In this document: one piece after another, positions 58,501 to 62,090 of the stretch | How positions within the stretch are numbered: the first letter of the stretch is position 1 | How the letters are laid out: each line of letters starts with the position of its first letter | Assembly (NCBI GenBank): GCA_038373885.1 | Contig: JAWZYV010011618.1 | Span: 676,259 to 740,258 of the forward strand | Direction: 5' to 3' | Length of the DNA stretch: 64,000 bases | Origin: Cheiracanthium punctorium | Taxonomy: Eukaryota; Arthropoda; Arachnida; Araneae; Cheiracanthiidae | Translations under genes and position numbers: made by a program | The notes under the pieces: generated by a model | Database searches by the model: none | What the model was told of the DNA's origin: nothing | What the model saw: only the letters and a program-made list of their open reading frames with translations

Positions 58501-60766
58501 TGTGTAAGGAAAATCAACACTAGGGGTGTGTCTGTTCTTGGAGAGGATGCCTTGAGCGAGGTCACTTTTAAGGGGTTCTAACGCGTATTCACGTTATATT
58601 TCGAGAAAACCGCCCAAAAATGTCAGATCGACACCCGCGGATAGACAAGAACCTTGGTTCTTCACGCTTCATGCATCTACCATATTCACTGTGCATATCC
58701 ACTCGCCCAGATGGCAGGACCGTTACAGAATAAAACCTGCCTTAAGTAAATCCTTAACTAAGCATAAACTTATTACTTAAGAAAATATTTCTTGGTCCAG
58801 TGAACACTTAGTCCATTTCTATATAATTTTTATTCAACGGAAAATGAAGTAAACAGAAAGTCTTAAGCAAAAGTATGTCTTTCTATTTAAGACAAGTTTT
58901 ATTAAATAACAATAAAACTTAATTTCATCTATACCCTATTTACTTTTCGATTAAAATTATTTTTAAATGAAATTTAGTGTAATATGTATTGGCAATTCCA
59001 AAATGTTCAGTTAAATACTATTATGTACCTTCATAAACATGTATAAAATCATAAAAAACTCTTATCGTTATTTTAACGTTTAAATCCTACTTTAATAGAT
59101 ACGTGTATCGACTAAACGTATACATTAATTTAGCATTTTAGTCGATATATGTATCGACTTTGATAAATATATCTTTTCAATAACTTGCTTAAAAATATAC
59201 TGCCTTGAAAATGATGACAGAAAGCATGTATGTAGGTTTTATGAATGTTTGATAAAATAATATTTATTTGACTTCGATGCTCTACTTGTGGTAAACGAAA
59301 TCTCATTTTGAAATAAATTTGGATCTCCGTACTCGAAGAAAAGAACACATAAATGAGAGTTTTCTTCCGAAAGAAAACGCATTCAACGGAAATCTCTTTT
59401 TTCAGTGAAACGGCTTCGATTTAACAATAGCCGTGCGTGGCCCCCAAACTTGACCCTGGGTGGACTTTCTTCTTCCTGCATAAGGGACCATCTATAGGAT
59501 TTTTGTTACCCAAAGAGCATTCTGAGAGGAATGGTAGAATCGAGAAGAAATGAGGGGGGCATGAAGGGGAAAGTGGTTTTTGACAGTATGGCGGGTTGGC
59601 TGCGCGGAGAGTGGGATATAACCTCCGATCTCTTCTTAAAGCCCAGCAGGCCAAGCAGTTTGCAGCATGTCCCTTGATGCTTGGTGGTAGTGATTCAATT
59701 GTAATGAAGTTATCACCTATGTCCAAAAACGGTCGTGGCTTTCTTTCTCCCAGGATGCTGGCGAAAGGGGCAATCGCACTGGGCCAGCGTTCTACCAGGT
59801 ACAGGGCTTCGTAAATTCAGATTTTTACAAACGATAAAAACTGAAATTCTCTCTAGCAAGCAAAATCTATGGATTTTTCCCTAACTTCATTTTAATTAAA
59901 ATTAGAATAAAGTAGATAGTGTTGAAACAAGTGTGTAATGCTAGTAAGCGGAATGAAAATATCTGCTTTAATTCCAAAGCTGTTTCAGAAATGAAAATTC
60001 AGAATGATGGTGTGGCCTTCGGCAGTCCAGTCATTTCTGCAAGAGGCGCTTTTCTTTCATAAATGTTATGCACCTTTACCTTAAATGTCACTTCTTTTTA
60101 AGAAATCTCCTAATATTTCCATCTTAAATATATAAGCTCCGATTCTTTAAAAAATATTGTTAGAAGAAACTAAAATCCTCTCCTTAACAAACTACTCTTC
60201 CAGTCAGAAACGTATCTTTCTCCTTGAGAAAAAAAAAAATTATCTACCATTCAGTAATAATAAAACGTTGATTGCCTCAATACTTTCAAATCCACTGATC
60301 ACTATAAGTGATTACATGCACAAGAAAATTTTTAACTATTGTATTATGACTTATTCTATTTGTTTACACCGCATGGTTGTACAACCAAAGAAATGTAAAC
60401 ATATCACTGTGTTCGAATTCTCTTCATCAGTTTCTTTTTTTCTTGGAATGCTGTTCAAGTTTTCAAAAATTCCAATCCTCTATCCTCTGTTCGGTCTACT
60501 TTTAATACTTTTTTTTTCTAGGAGTGTTAACTCTTAGATAAAGGGAAAATCACACGCGTAAGGAAAGAAAACAAAAGAAATAATTTTAAAATTAATTAAT
60601 TCATATACTCATCAAAATGTTTTATGAATTTATAGATTGCTTTGGCCAGCTTCAAGCGAGGGGATGAACAGTCTGCGTATGCAATAATAGGCGGACTTTG
60701 CAGTCCAGTTGTCTCCAATTATCAGAAACTGTGGGCTCATATAGTACAGAAAGATGAAGATACAAA
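19414..60766 (+). CDS. Seven-exon gene, 3' incomplete: GARIN/FAM71-like domain plus RasGEF domain
   Basis: The model joins 19414-19500, 24169-24208, 34161-35400, 35515-35678, 37758-38029, 44690-44815 and 60636-60766. Exon-end phases agree at every junction (0, 1, 2, 1, 0, 0) and the reading frame stays open for at least 686 residues. Residues about 7-130 resemble the GARIN/FAM71 domain, which in vertebrates binds Rab2 at the Golgi. Residues about 130-565 are a polar, probably disordered linker. Residues about 566-686 match the first half of a RasGEF catalytic domain, which drives nucleotide exchange on Ras-family GTPases. The missing half must lie beyond the window, because a RasGEF domain needs roughly 100 more residues. 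Exon structure, phase and domain order are read from the sequence. Family names come from motif recognition, and Rab or Ras involvement is inferred. I do not know a described protein with exactly this architecture. Confidence 0.72.
19501..19968. other. Intron 1, first part, nothing recognised
   Basis: AT-rich intronic sequence with a C10-11 run near 19663. Confidence 0.5.
19969..20139. mobile_element. Short palindromic MITE, about 170 bp
   Basis: TACTTACGTATTATCCCGGC and its reverse complement face each other at the two ends, extending into GGTC and GCCAA. No coding sequence; target site not resolved. Confidence 0.8.
20525..20640 (+). repeat. tRNA-like segment in left arm
   Basis: GTGGCGTATGGCGTATAATC resembles an A box, and GCGAGTTCGATTCTAGC a B box. 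The mirrored partner is at 23700-23790. It is probably a tRNA-derived retroposon head, not an active tRNA gene. Confidence 0.55.
20666..21100. repeat. Fold-back, arms about 180 bp, loop about 76 bp
   Basis: 20666-20842 (through CCTAGAGAATGTTTCATCA) is repeated inverted at 20919-21100 (TGATGAAACATTCTCTAGG onward). The arms share the words for ATCGATTTC and TAATAAGCAAAAAATAATAA. The loop holds no feature. Confidence 0.9.
21098..23662 (+). repeat. Hairpin-headed repeat carrying the satellite array
   Basis: It starts ACTAGCTGAAGTACCCGTCC, whose ACCCG...CGGGT can pair. It ends in a CAGACAAAC-rich tail and ATTTATATAGATTA at about 23662. The repeat at 55536-57343 has the same plan (ACTAGATGCGTGTCCGTTCT, CCGT...ACGG hairpin, AAACAAAC tail, TATAATAGTAGATT). 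The class is uncertain: Helentron/DINE-like non-autonomous elements, which often carry central minisatellites, and non-LTR or Penelope-like tails are both possible. Confidence 0.55.
21290..23490 (+). repeat. Tandem array, 14 units of about 155 bp
   Basis: The phrase GAGTGACCACCTATCATGAC starts units at 21405, 21557, 21711, 21866, 22022, 22178, 22334, 22489, 22644, 22800, 22956, 23108, 23264 and 23420. Spacings are 152-156 bp. The first two or three units are diverged and the interior ones nearly identical, as in arrays growing by unequal exchange. Each unit also carries TTCGCTTCAGTCGTTTTTA and CGCAAAATCTCAAAATC. Non-coding. Confidence 0.95.
23700..23790 (-). repeat. tRNA-like segment in right arm
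   Basis: On the minus strand GTGGCGTAGAGCGTATAATC (A-box-like) and CGAATTCGATTCCAGC (B-box-like) lie about 45 bp apart. The stems are incomplete. Confidence 0.55.
24169..24208 (+). CDS. Exon 2: 40-nt microexon
   Basis: A T-rich tract and AAATTTCAG precede C24169, and CAGCTAG|GTAAAT follows at 24208. The exon encodes QTSNRENLWKAQL plus one base of the next codon. It starts in phase 0, as exon 1 requires, and leaves one base, as exon 3 requires (G+GT, glycine). Exon 1 cannot join exon 3 directly in frame, so a bridging exon of length 3n+1 is needed, and this one fits. It lies immediately upstream of a SINE. Confidence 0.6.
24250..24487 (+). repeat. tRNA-derived SINE, well preserved
   Basis: The B-box-like GGGTTCGGGTCCC lies at about 24312. 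The body has GATCTAACGGTCTGGAGTTT, GGTAGGTTTTCTCCAGATGT and GCGTTAGAACCCCTT, and ends CATAATCACACAAACAA. It is highly similar to 61587-61815, so both are relatively recent. It begins about 40 bp after exon 2. Confidence 0.9.
24609..24773 (+). pseudogene. Ty3/gypsy reverse transcriptase scrap
   Basis: FFGYKVTQDEIEKLTDALRK followed by FPKPSNITQSRRFLAFFNF is the RT/RNase H junction typical of gypsy pol (F-LG(H/Y)-V...P...LR(R)FLGxxNFY). It is 54 codons, then a stop. The flanking sequence to 24960 has weaker RNase H-like similarity. Confidence 0.8.
24774..25207. other. Decayed retroelement or unique intron sequence
   Basis: Nothing firm after the RT scrap. AT-rich. Confidence 0.4.
25216..25818. 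mobile_element. hAT MITE, 603 bp, with split target duplication
   Basis: Left end CAGGCCCTGATTATCG. The right end reads CAGAGCCCGATTATGG inward. The left duplication is TCACTAGG (25208-25215). The right copy is TCACTA at 25819-25824 and GG at 26067-26068, separated by a TA-flanked MITE. Confidence 0.85.
25825..26064. mobile_element. TA-target MITE, 240 bp
   Basis: TAGTCTGTTCGC at the left is matched by GCGAACAGACTA at the right. The inverted ends extend over about 33 bp (GAGAGAACGAAA). TA is duplicated at 25823-25824 and 26065-26066. Confidence 0.88.
26069..26439. other. Intron 2, no feature
   Basis: Mixed sequence with short frames on both strands and no repeat ends. Confidence 0.45.
27905..28222. 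repeat. Repeat scraps: GGGTGTCCC end and SINE 3' end
   Basis: CAGGGTGTCCCAAAAAAGTC at 27906 resembles a transposon terminus common in arthropods, with no partner found. 28150-28222 (TAGCGTTGCCATCACAACAC) is a 3' fragment of the window's main SINE. Confidence 0.5.
28440..28790 (+). repeat. Dispersed repeat, copy 1
   Basis: It shares TTTTGAACC-ATT-C, GCGTACAC, CACTGGCCA and ATGGGAAC-GAG words in order with 30610-30925. Identity is moderate; the family is unknown. Confidence 0.6.
28800..29540. other. No recognisable gene
   Basis: AT-rich interior of the large hAT. No open frame above 60 codons on either strand. Confidence 0.45.
29546..29833. mobile_element. MITE with CTGCACGCTTAAACC termini
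   Basis: CTGCACGCTTAAACCGAAAG at the left faces GGGTTTAAGCGTGCAG at the right. The interior has repeated GAGCG/CGCTC words. Target duplication unclear. Confidence 0.75.
29834..30364. other. No recognisable gene
   Basis: AT-rich, no features seen. Confidence 0.45.
30365..30560 (-). repeat. SINE copy, minus strand
   Basis: On the minus strand: ATCTGGTTCAAAACCAGATC (B-box-like), CCTAACCGTTCAGAGTTTTC and GGGTTAGGACACCTTAGAAA. Diverged from the 24250 copy. Confidence 0.7.
30610..30925 (+). repeat. Dispersed repeat, copy 2
   Basis: Same family as 28440-28790. GC-richer than its surroundings; short frames on both strands are by-products. Confidence 0.6.
30926..31770. other. No gene; GTATACG-rich and GC-richer segments
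   Basis: 30940-31070 repeats ACGTA/TATAGTACGACTATA words. 31300-31620 is GC-richer and holds GCCCGAGCAAAATTGCTAG, shared with 14525 and the minus strand at 1250. Confidence 0.45.
31774..32057. mobile_element. hAT MITE with CAGCGTTTCTCAACC termini
   Basis: CAGCGTTTCTCAACCT at the left and AGGTTGAGAACCGCTG at the right are inverse ends of a common hAT type. G-rich runs lie just inside both ends. The flanking octamers do not match, so the insertion is old or rearranged. Confidence 0.75.
32058..32566. other. Probable decayed hAT transposase 5' region
   Basis: Frames here are interrupted. TTTAACACATGGAAAGAAGA near 32228 could be transposase remains, but I cannot align it with confidence. Confidence 0.3.
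32567..32821 (+). pseudogene. hAT transposase fragment (DUF4371-like)
   Basis: This 85-codon frame contains VLFLSKQELALKGHGERENS followed by LNMGDFKELLKLM. It matches the LxKQxLxLRGHxE...SLNxGNFxELL signature of DUF4371 domains in ZMYM/hAT-type transposases. TAA lies immediately upstream (32564-32566) and at 32822, so it is an isolated piece. The catalytic RNase H core was not found. Confidence 0.82.
32864..32891. repeat. Poly-T tract
   Basis: About 27 T in a row. Confidence 0.95.
33184..33393. mobile_element. TA-target MITE, 210 bp
   Basis: CACCCTCCATAAAGTATTCG begins inverted ends of about 40 bp, matched at 33354-33393. TA lies at 33182-33183 and 33394-33395. It sits one base pair step outside the large hAT's right duplication. 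Confidence 0.88.
33396..34160. other. End of intron 2 with a tRNA-like SINE scrap
   Basis: 33735-33905 on the minus strand has GTAGTGGTTAGCCGGGGTAG (A-box-like) and CCGTTCGAAATCCCGGCG (B-box-like) with a long insert between them. The rest is plain intron leading to the exon 3 acceptor. Confidence 0.5.
34161..35400 (+). CDS. Exon 3: rest of GARIN-like domain and polar linker
   Basis: The acceptor is TTTTTACTTTCAG and the donor is ATAAG|GTATGC at 35401. This 1,240-nt exon gives residues 43-455. It begins with an I/L-rich stretch. Then LINMIPKSQLKVKNLGQRKL and FFRLMTCPG, followed by a W-x-x-W pair (AWRKWRNL), fit the second half of a GARIN/FAM71 domain (a PH-like fold ending in a Trp-rich helix). 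The remainder is rich in K, E, D, S and T, with a basic patch KKIRKTRAIRRF and a Ser run encoded by AGTAGTAGTAGT near 35240. There is no signal peptide or clear membrane segment. This is the longest open frame in the window and the strongest single sign of a real gene. Confidence 0.75.
35401..35514 (+). other. 114-nt intron 3, in frame and stop-free
   Basis: GTATGC...TTTCAG borders. If retained it would add 38 residues rich in Y, F, L and N, including a hydrophobic stretch (FAFLNILNNLYYNYN). Splicing and retention both keep the downstream frame. Confidence 0.6.
35515..35678 (+). CDS. Exon 4: linker
   Basis: The acceptor is TTTATCTATTTCAG and the donor is TCAGAAG|GTACAA. The exon enters in phase 2 and leaves one base, which pairs with the two-base start of exon 5. 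A second possible donor at 35705 (TTTAAAG|GTATAA) leaves phase 0 and would break the frame into exon 5, so it is not used. The 54 whole codons are rich in K, D, N and Q (RKKEDYQQDDENNKNQ) and probably disordered. The intron before it is only 114 nt, is a multiple of three and has no stop, so retention would keep the frame. Confidence 0.65.
36066..36822 (-). mobile_element. Pogo/Tigger deletion derivative, minus strand
   Basis: CAGTAGAACTCCAATTATCC at the left and GGATAATTGGAGTTCAACTG at the right are the same ends as the element at 62091. The segment 36310-36480 is the reverse complement of the 3' coding part at about 63035-63200 (CATCCGCTTGGCAGTGAGAA matches the TVKRMRDLAARK-coding stretch). 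TA flanks the left end (36064-36065); the right flank is TT. It lies in intron 4. Confidence 0.88.
36497..36673. mobile_element. hAT MITE inside the pogo derivative
   Basis: CAGGGACTGATTT and AAATCAGGCCCTC are near-inverse ends. TACACCAG is duplicated exactly at 36489-36496 and 36674-36681. GGGGCCC words sit inside both ends. Confidence 0.88.
36823..37757. other. Intron 4, no feature
   Basis: AT-rich sequence up to the exon 5 acceptor. Confidence 0.5.
37758..38029 (+). CDS. Exon 5: linker end and start of RasGEF domain
   Basis: The acceptor is ATTTTAATTAG and the donor is CACAGAG|GTAACT. The exon has two bases completing an Asp codon, then 90 codons, ending in phase 0. The first half is basic and polar. 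From about 37925, SYELLLIQQRMFFEITTSEL matches the first helices of a RasGEF domain (pattern LxxQLTxxExxxFxxIxxxEL). A hAT-type terminal fragment starts about 40 nt after the donor. Confidence 0.72.
38066..38135. repeat. hAT-type end fragment after exon 5
   Basis: CAGGGCCCGACTACGATATT with GGGGGCCC words is like the hAT MITE ends elsewhere in the window. No right end identified. Confidence 0.45.
38233..39562. mobile_element. AAGCTTGA-rich TIR element, 1.33 kb
   Basis: Ends CCCAGACAGCACA and TGTGCTGTCTGGG are exact inverse copies. Inside both ends AAGCTTG/CAAGCTT is repeated many times (38260-38405 and 39495-39550). TTAAGTTAGAGTCCA precedes the left end at 38218 and recurs at about 39584, some 10 bp beyond the right end. 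The interior contains a tRNA-like SINE head (38490-38577, minus) and a hAT-like end near 39350. Superfamily unknown. Confidence 0.75.
38490..38577 (-). repeat. tRNA-like SINE head
   Basis: On the minus strand GGTGGCTGAATGGATAACGC and GGTCCCGGGTTCCATTC have A- and B-box character, with an arginine-tRNA-like layout. Stems are imperfect, so a functional tRNA is unlikely. Confidence 0.55.
39563..40168. other. Intron 5, no feature
   Basis: No open frame or inverted ends recognised. Confidence 0.45.
40480..41620 (+). repeat. Imperfect tandem repeats inside the 3-kb element
   Basis: CGCCATAGAAATAACATTGT occurs at about 40609, 40998, 41251 and 41529. GTGTCTGAAGAA-type and GTAGATGTG-type words precede most copies. 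Spacing is uneven because one unit carries extra DNA (40640-40980). Confidence 0.85.
42422..42643 (+). pseudogene. Helitron helicase C-terminal fragment
   Basis: FGVYLSAPVFSHGMLYVTLS followed by MVRSTNAVAVKI matches the PIF1-type helicase end of Helitron Rep/Hel proteins (GxYLxxPVFSHGQLYVALSRVRS). The normally conserved arginine of ALSR is Met here. It ends QNIVFNEMLN and stop, the usual tail. Only about 73 codons remain. Confidence 0.85.
43166..44689. other. Intron 5, last part
   Basis: An open frame at 43675-43965 looks peptide-like (FASKLWFRMLSKINDEHIND) and ends at a donor-like TTTTGAG|GTAACC. Its acceptor side leaves a phase that cannot join exon 5 or 6, so it is not included in the gene. 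Confidence 0.45.
44690..44815 (+). CDS. Exon 6: RasGEF domain, central helices
   Basis: The acceptor is CTGTTTGTTTTCTTAG and the donor is GTTCAG|GTATTT. The length is 126 nt, exactly 42 codons, phase 0 to 0. It encodes FILYFERLKALVIAELS and then AAEILRLFVQ. This corresponds to the RasGEF stretch in which a Phe/Asn-Arg-Leu helix leads to V(A/I)xEI, then a loop, then (R)AxxIxxFIxIA. It joins exon 5 without loss of domain sequence, so no missing exon is required. Confidence 0.75.
44962..45960 (+). repeat. tRNA-derived SINE split by a hAT
   Basis: 44962-44999 has the A-box-like CCCAGGTGGTGTAGTGGCTT. From 45765 the B-box-like CCAAGTTCTAATCCCGG continues, then a body ending in an A-rich tail at about 45950-45960. 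The hAT between them duplicated 8 bp of the SINE. Confidence 0.82.
45000..45764. mobile_element. Non-autonomous hAT, 765 bp
   Basis: CAGTGGCGGCTCGTGGG at the left and GGAGCCGCCACTG at the right. ATTCTACC (44992-44999) and ATTCTAAC (45765-45772) are the target duplication, seven of eight bases alike. Same terminal family as 26448-33173. No transposase; the 130-codon minus frame is not recognisable. Confidence 0.9.
45961..47750. other. Intron 6: transposon scrap, no gene
   Basis: 46614-46695 ends GGCGACTATTACGCGAGTAA...CGGTA and recurs at 53526-53608, so it is a dispersed terminal fragment. Short frames on both strands show no domain. Confidence 0.5.
47751..48239. other. Intron 6: possible pogo-like MITE scrap
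   Basis: TTAACTTGAACACC near 47769 and ACCTCCATAATTTGAACACC near 47839 resemble pogo-type termini, but no clean pair is seen. Confidence 0.3.
48240..48640. other. GC-richer intronic patch
   Basis: The patch has CTCGTTATGTCTCGTTCCGT and TAGACCCGGGTCCCGATTCC but no frame or RNA fold that I can support. Confidence 0.35.
48641..49670. other. Intron 6, AT-rich
   Basis: Nothing recognised apart from a C/A run near 49138-49160. Confidence 0.5.
49675..49850 (-). repeat. SINE copy, minus strand
   Basis: Minus-strand words matching the SINE body: GATCTGAAGTTTTGGGAGGT, TTTCCCCAGATGTAACGTAG and AGGCCTCCTTAAAA. The head (GATGGCTGAAGCATGAG) is diverged. Confidence 0.7.
49851..53520. other. Intron 6, AT-rich with microsatellites
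   Basis: (TG)n tracts lie at about 50365-50380 and 50993-51018, and a G-run near 51878-51887. Open frames under 93 codons, none with a family match. Confidence 0.5.
53526..53608 (+). repeat. Transposon terminal fragment (partner 46614-46695)
   Basis: AACTCTAAAGCTATTTTTTT through GGCGACTATTACGCGAGTAA and ACGGTA aligns with the 46.6-kb copy. The end TACCGTATTTACTCGCG on the opposite strand looks like a DNA-transposon terminus. Confidence 0.7.
53609..54297. other. Intron 6, no feature
   Basis: AT-rich; nothing recognised. Confidence 0.5.
54306..54469. mobile_element. hAT MITE, 164 bp
   Basis: CAGGGGAGTAGCCAG and CTGGCTACGCCCCTG are inverse ends with one mismatch. CTGCCAAT is duplicated exactly at 54298-54305 and 54470-54477. 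Poly-G and poly-C runs lie inside the ends. Confidence 0.95.
54765..55020 (+). repeat. Dispersed repeat copy (family 6125, 57385)
   Basis: GGGCAATGAGACGTTTCGGA, CAATAGAGATAAATACAAAA, TGTACCTCTGTTTACGCCC, GGACGCCCACTTGTTTCTCA, a poly-C run and the GCGCTTTTTTTCCG end appear in order. No coding capacity. Confidence 0.85.
55021..55535. other. Intron 6, no feature
   Basis: AT-rich; nothing recognised. Confidence 0.5.
55536..57343 (+). repeat. Second hairpin-headed repeat, 1.8 kb
   Basis: It starts ACTAGATGCGTGTCCGTTCT with a CCGT...ACGG hairpin, and ends GACGAACAAACAAACAAACA then TATAATAGTAGATT. It has the layout of the 21098-23662 repeat but without the 155-bp array. The 84-codon minus frame near 56 kb shares an ATTTCATCTCG word with 20205 (plus strand) and nothing recognisable as protein. 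Confidence 0.6.
57385..57640 (+). repeat. Dispersed repeat copy
   Basis: Direct copy of 54765-55020 with an extra segment near 57420-57460. It lies just after the hairpin-headed repeat. Confidence 0.85.
57641..58514. other. Intron 6, no feature
   Basis: AT-rich with an A18 run near 58424-58441. Confidence 0.5.
58515..58690 (-). repeat. SINE copy, minus strand
   Basis: Minus-strand body words TGTCGATCTGACATTTTTGG, GTTTTCTCGAAATATAACGT and GCGTTAGAACCCCTTAAAAG match the SINE family. The head carries GCATGAAGCGTGAAG. Confidence 0.75.
58691..60635. other. Intron 6, last part, with a GC-richer island
   Basis: 59430-59815 is GC-richer and open on both strands (72 and 101 codons) without a recognised family. 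The rest is AT-rich and leads to the exon 7 acceptor. Confidence 0.45.
60636..60766 (+). CDS. Exon 7: RasGEF domain, divergent catalytic segment
   Basis: The acceptor is TGAATTTATAG. The donor is ACAAA|GTAACT at 60767, leaving two bases, so the gene continues beyond the window. It encodes IALASFKRGDEQSAYAIIGG followed by LCSPVVSNYQKLWAHI. Canonical RasGEFs read roughly (I)AxxCxxLxNFNSxxAIxxGLxxxxIxRLKxTW. The framework AI-GL...W is kept, but the NFNS core reads EQSA and RLKxTW reads NYQKLW. If the donor is not used, a TAA at 60768 would end the protein inside the domain. I think splicing is likelier. Exchange activity may be weak or lost. Confidence 0.7.
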
Positions 60767-61257
60767 GTAACTTTATACATACATAAGATTTACGTTTAGA
60801 TGAATTGAGTCAAAAAGGTAATGATGTCTCAACATATAGCCGTAATCCCTTATACTGATCAGAAGAATGTAGCAGAAAAAAGTCTCTAGCTAGGAGTGTC
60901 CAAAACACTTCGTTGTGAGGCAAGATTAATATAAATCCATTTTTGAGCATACATGTGTGTGTGTGGTAGTAGAATAATAATTACGTCTGAAACTAACTTC
61001 CGACAAAAAACTTTAGAGCTCCCTTTATTTATGAAATAATTGTCTTTTTACATATTTTCTTACATTTTATACAAACTGATTTGTAAGGACTCAAAAACCT
61101 GATATGAATGCTGTATTAAAGCTTAATTATACCCTAAAAACATTAAACATTTAAATATAAAAATTCCTTTCTATGTAAATTAAGTATTTGGTTCATAGGT
61201 GTAGAGTCGGAGGGAGAAGTGTTGCATGCGCCACCTCAACTTTATTTCAAGATCTTA
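60767..61257. other. Intron 7, first part, no feature
   Basis: AT-rich sequence following the exon 7 donor, with a short GTGTGTGTG run near 60954. No further RasGEF exon recognised. Confidence 0.45.
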
Positions 61258-61470
61258 TAATCAATATCTAATATATAAATGTGAAAGTTTGTTTCTTTGT
61301 GTGGAATGCAAATCCGCTCGGTTGTCAATCAACATGATATTTCGCACGTATACACAAAACAGTGTAACAGAGAAGGTCATAGGTAACTTCTAAAAATCAA
61401 CCCATTCCCTGAGTTTTTTATAATTTTCAGTTCGGAAAGCTTTTCCAGTGTTCTCTAAGAGTACACAAGT
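61258..61470 (-). repeat. Truncated inverted copy of the hairpin-headed repeat tail
   Basis: ATATAAATGTGAAAGTTTGT is the reverse complement of the tail at about 57310-57330 (ACAAACTTTCACATTTATAT). Confidence 0.65.
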
Positions 61471-61586
61471 GAAAAAGATGAGATTTATTTACTTATTTTG
61501 CTTTTAAAAACTCAAATATAGTAAGTGAGGTTGATGCCATTTTGATATCATGAGTTTCAACAGTATTAGAAACACATGTAGTTAGC

Positions 61587-61815
61587 CTCACCATGACACA
61601 GTGGTTATGCCACTGTAAATGGTAGATGGCCGAAGTGTGAAGGTCCCGGGTTCGGGTCCCATCGCGCGGCTGTCGATCTAACGGTCTGGAGTTTTGGTAG
61701 GTTTTCTCCAGATGTAACGTGAATACGCGTTAGAACCCCTTAGAAAGTCCTTCTACCGAGGCACCCCCTTCTTGGCAGATCGCCCTAGTGTAGCGTTGCC
61801 ATAATCACACACAAC
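61587..61815 (+). repeat. tRNA-derived SINE, well preserved
   Basis: Very close to 24250-24487, with an intact B-box-like GGGTTCGGGTCCC, GATCTAACGGTCTGGAGTTT and CATAATCACACACAACA. The best copy for a consensus. Confidence 0.9.
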
Positions 61816-62088
61816 AACAGAAACACATGTAGTTAAGGTGAAGTCCTAATCAGGCATAGCCCCAATCCTCGCTATGTTACATTCATCTGGACCAGTTCAT
61901 TTAGAAACTGCGTTTTATCCCACCCTGATCACCTTGAAATTTGGTGAATGGCATAAAAATAATCATTTAATAAAATGACATAAATGAAAAATACTGAGGT
62001 AGCTTCTGATATATTTTATTTTTCATTTGAAAGCCTTCCGCCAATACCTGTGCAGTGCCCCATCTGGTGAATGAATCATTGACATAAA
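61816..62088. other. Intron 7, no feature
   Basis: No frame or repeat recognised. The word CATCTGGACCAGTTCATTTA is echoed inverted near 63535. Confidence 0.4.
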
Positions 62089-62090
62089 TA

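Noticed and set aside
60768..60770. In-frame TAA as the true end of the gene
   Set aside because: It falls in the middle of the RasGEF domain, and an AAA|GTAACT donor starts one base before it. Continuation is likelier.
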